NCBI RefSeq assembly: GCF_022387135.1
Contig: NZ_CP092462.1
Coordinates: 3,410,001-3,474,000 of the forward strand
Source: Comamonas sp. B21-038
GTDB taxonomy: Bacteria; Pseudomonadota; Gammaproteobacteria; Burkholderiales; Burkholderiaceae_C
Length of the DNA stretch: 64,000 nucleotides
Reading direction: 5' to 3'
The translations under genes and the position numbers were made by a program. Below the pieces are notes generated by a model that did not search any database, was not told where the DNA came from, and saw only the letters and a list, made by a program, of their open reading frames with translations. Below are positions 62,880 through 64,000 of the stretch, piece after piece (position 1 is the stretch's first letter; every line of letters begins with the position of its first letter).

Positions 62880-64000
62880 TCAGGCGCTGACGCCCACTTC
62901 GCGCATCAACATGCGGTGCATCGCGGCTGCTGCGCGTTTGCCGTGCTCCACGGCTTCCACCGTCAGGTCACGCCCGCCCCAGCGGCAGTCACCGCCCGCC
63001 CACACCCGCTCCAGGCTGGTCTGGCCGTCTTCGTCCGTGGCGATCCGCCCCGCCTTGAGGGCGATGCGCGCACCGGCTGGCTCGGCGATGTAGCTCTGAC
63101 CGATGGCCTTGAGCACCATGTCGGCCGCCAGCACCGTGGTCTCGCCGGTGGTTTGCAGCTTGCCATCCACCTGCTGGGTGCTGGCCAGGCGGATGCCGGT
63201 GACCGACCCGTTCTCCACCAGCACCTCCTGCGGCGCCGCCCACAGCCGGATCGTCACACCATGGGTCTGCGCCCACTGCTGCTCCACCGTGGAAGCCGAC
63301 ATCGCATCCTGCCCACGCCGGTACACGATACTGACCTCTTCGGCGCCCAGCAAGCGCGCCTGCACGGCGGCATCGACGGCCGTCATGCCGCCGCCGATCA
63401 CGACCACGCGCCGGCCGACCGGTACCGTGGATTTGTTGGAAGCCTGGCGGATATCGGCGATGAAATCGACCGCATTGCGCAGGCCCTGGGCGCTGGGCTC
63501 GGCGATGCCCAGGTCATTGACTCCGGCCAGGCCCAGCCCCAGAAACACCGCATCATGGCTGGCCAGCAGGCTGTCCAATGTGAAGTCGCGGCCCAGCCGC
63601 TGGTTGTTGCGCGGGGCAATGCCACCCACCGACAGCAGCCAGTCGATTTCCTTCTGCGCAAAATCGTCGGTGGTCTTGTAGCTGGCCAGGCCGTACTCGT
63701 TCAGACCGCCCAGTTTGGGTTTGGCATCGAGCAGGCTGACATCATGGCCCTGCAAGGCCAGGAGGTGGGCACAGGCCAGCCCGGCCGGGCCTGCACCGAC
63801 AACTGCCACTTTCTTGCCCGTCGGCTCGGCGCGCTTGAACAGCGGCGCGCCGCCTGCGGCCATGAAGCGGTCGGTGGCATAGCGCTGCAGCGCGCCGATT
63901 TCCACCGGCTTGTCCTCGTTGGTGTTGCGCACGCAGGCCTGCTCGCAGAGCACCTCGGTCGGGCACACCCTGGCACACATGCCGCCCAGCGGATTCGATT
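62880..64000 (-). CDS. preT: NAD-dependent dihydropyrimidine dehydrogenase subunit PreT, partial
   Basis: The visible 373 codons encode the C-terminal part of a GltD-like FAD/NAD(P) oxidoreductase. A cysteine-rich stretch (CARVCPTEVLCEQACVR) binds iron-sulfur clusters. The FAD motif is VVGAGPAGLACAHLLALQG and the NAD motif is VVIGGGMTAVDAA. The gene continues beyond the right edge, where the reading frame stays open (NPLGG upstream of an internal ATG at 63980), so the start is outside the window. PreT passes electrons from NADH to PreA. Confidence 0.94.
   Translation of the reverse strand, partial: SNPLGGMCARVCPTEVLCEQACVRNTNEDKPVEIGALQRYATDRFMAAGGAPLFKRAEPTGKKVAVVGAGPAGLACAHLLALQGHDVSLLDAKPKLGGLNEYGLASYKTTDDFAQKEIDWLLSVGGIAPRNNQRLGRDFTLDSLLASHDAVFLGLGLAGVNDLGIAEPSAQGLRNAVDFIADIRQASNKSTVPVGRRVVVIGGGMTAVDAAVQARLLGAEEVSIVYRRGQDAMSASTVEQQWAQTHGVTIRLWAAPQEVLVENGSVTGIRLASTQQVDGKLQTTGETTVLAADMVLKAIGQSYIAEPAGARIALKAGRIATDEDGQTSLERVWAGGDCRWGGRDLTVEAVEHGKRAAAAMHRMLMREVGVSA

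Overview
This window looks like chromosomal DNA of a high-GC betaproteobacterium of the family Comamonadaceae, most likely Comamonas or a close relative. That placement is inferred from gene content and order: ypjD/PP0621/pilS/pilR/ampD, nrdAB followed by a lysine/alanine-rich H1-like protein, CIRCE-controlled groESL, and NrtR next to nadC. No database search was possible. Most of the window is dense, ordinary core genome. Positions 30.7-35.2 kb form one clear low-GC exception.

Layout. (1) 0-21 kb: a truncated nadC with its NrtR-type regulator and two putative operators; ychF; a MOSC protein divergent from a UbiH-like hydroxylase; a DsbC-like isomerase; an M61 peptidase; an enoyl-CoA hydratase; two identical tRNA-Met(CAT) genes; alkB; a LysR regulator divergent from a DODA-type dioxygenase; a MarR-GNAT fusion with a DMT exporter; miaB; a three-gene operon of unknown function (helical-repeat protein, PcfJ-like protein, DUF1266 protein); and an NlpC/P60 lipoprotein. 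(2) 21.3-36.3 kb: a complete selenocysteine system. It holds a selenocysteine formate dehydrogenase fdnGHI (in-frame UGA at 21913 with a SECIS hairpin just downstream), fdhE, selA, selB, selC (tRNA-Sec) and selD. Between selC and selD sits the AT-rich segment, with an acyltransferase, a large secreted protein of unknown family and about 1.2 kb without convincing genes. (3) 36.3-48.1 kb: ffh; a large multi-PAS hybrid histidine kinase with a REC-GGDEF diguanylate cyclase; ypjD; a PP0621-type protein; PilS/PilR; and AmpD. (4) 48.1-53.7 kb: class Ia ribonucleotide reductase nrdA-nrdB behind two NrdR boxes, then the repeat-rich H1-like protein. (5) 53.8-64 kb: a RutR-like TetR regulator, groES-groEL with a perfect CIRCE operator, and a minus-strand operon for reductive pyrimidine degradation (preT, preA, NCS1 permease, dihydropyrimidinase, N-carbamoyl-beta-alanine amidohydrolase). 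preT runs off the right edge.

How the genes work together. FdnGHI would oxidise formate in the periplasm and pass electrons to quinone. FdhE assists its maturation, and SelA, SelB, SelC and SelD make and insert its selenocysteine, so one stretch carries both the selenoprotein and the machinery that decodes it. PreTA, HydA and the amidohydrolase carry out the three steps from uracil or thymine to beta-amino acid; the permease supplies substrate and the RutR-like protein is a candidate regulator. The items most worth follow-up are the AT-rich insert beside selC with its orphan secreted protein, the helical-repeat/PcfJ/DUF1266 operon, and several unannotated palindromes (NrtR-type, MarR-type and upstream of fdnG).
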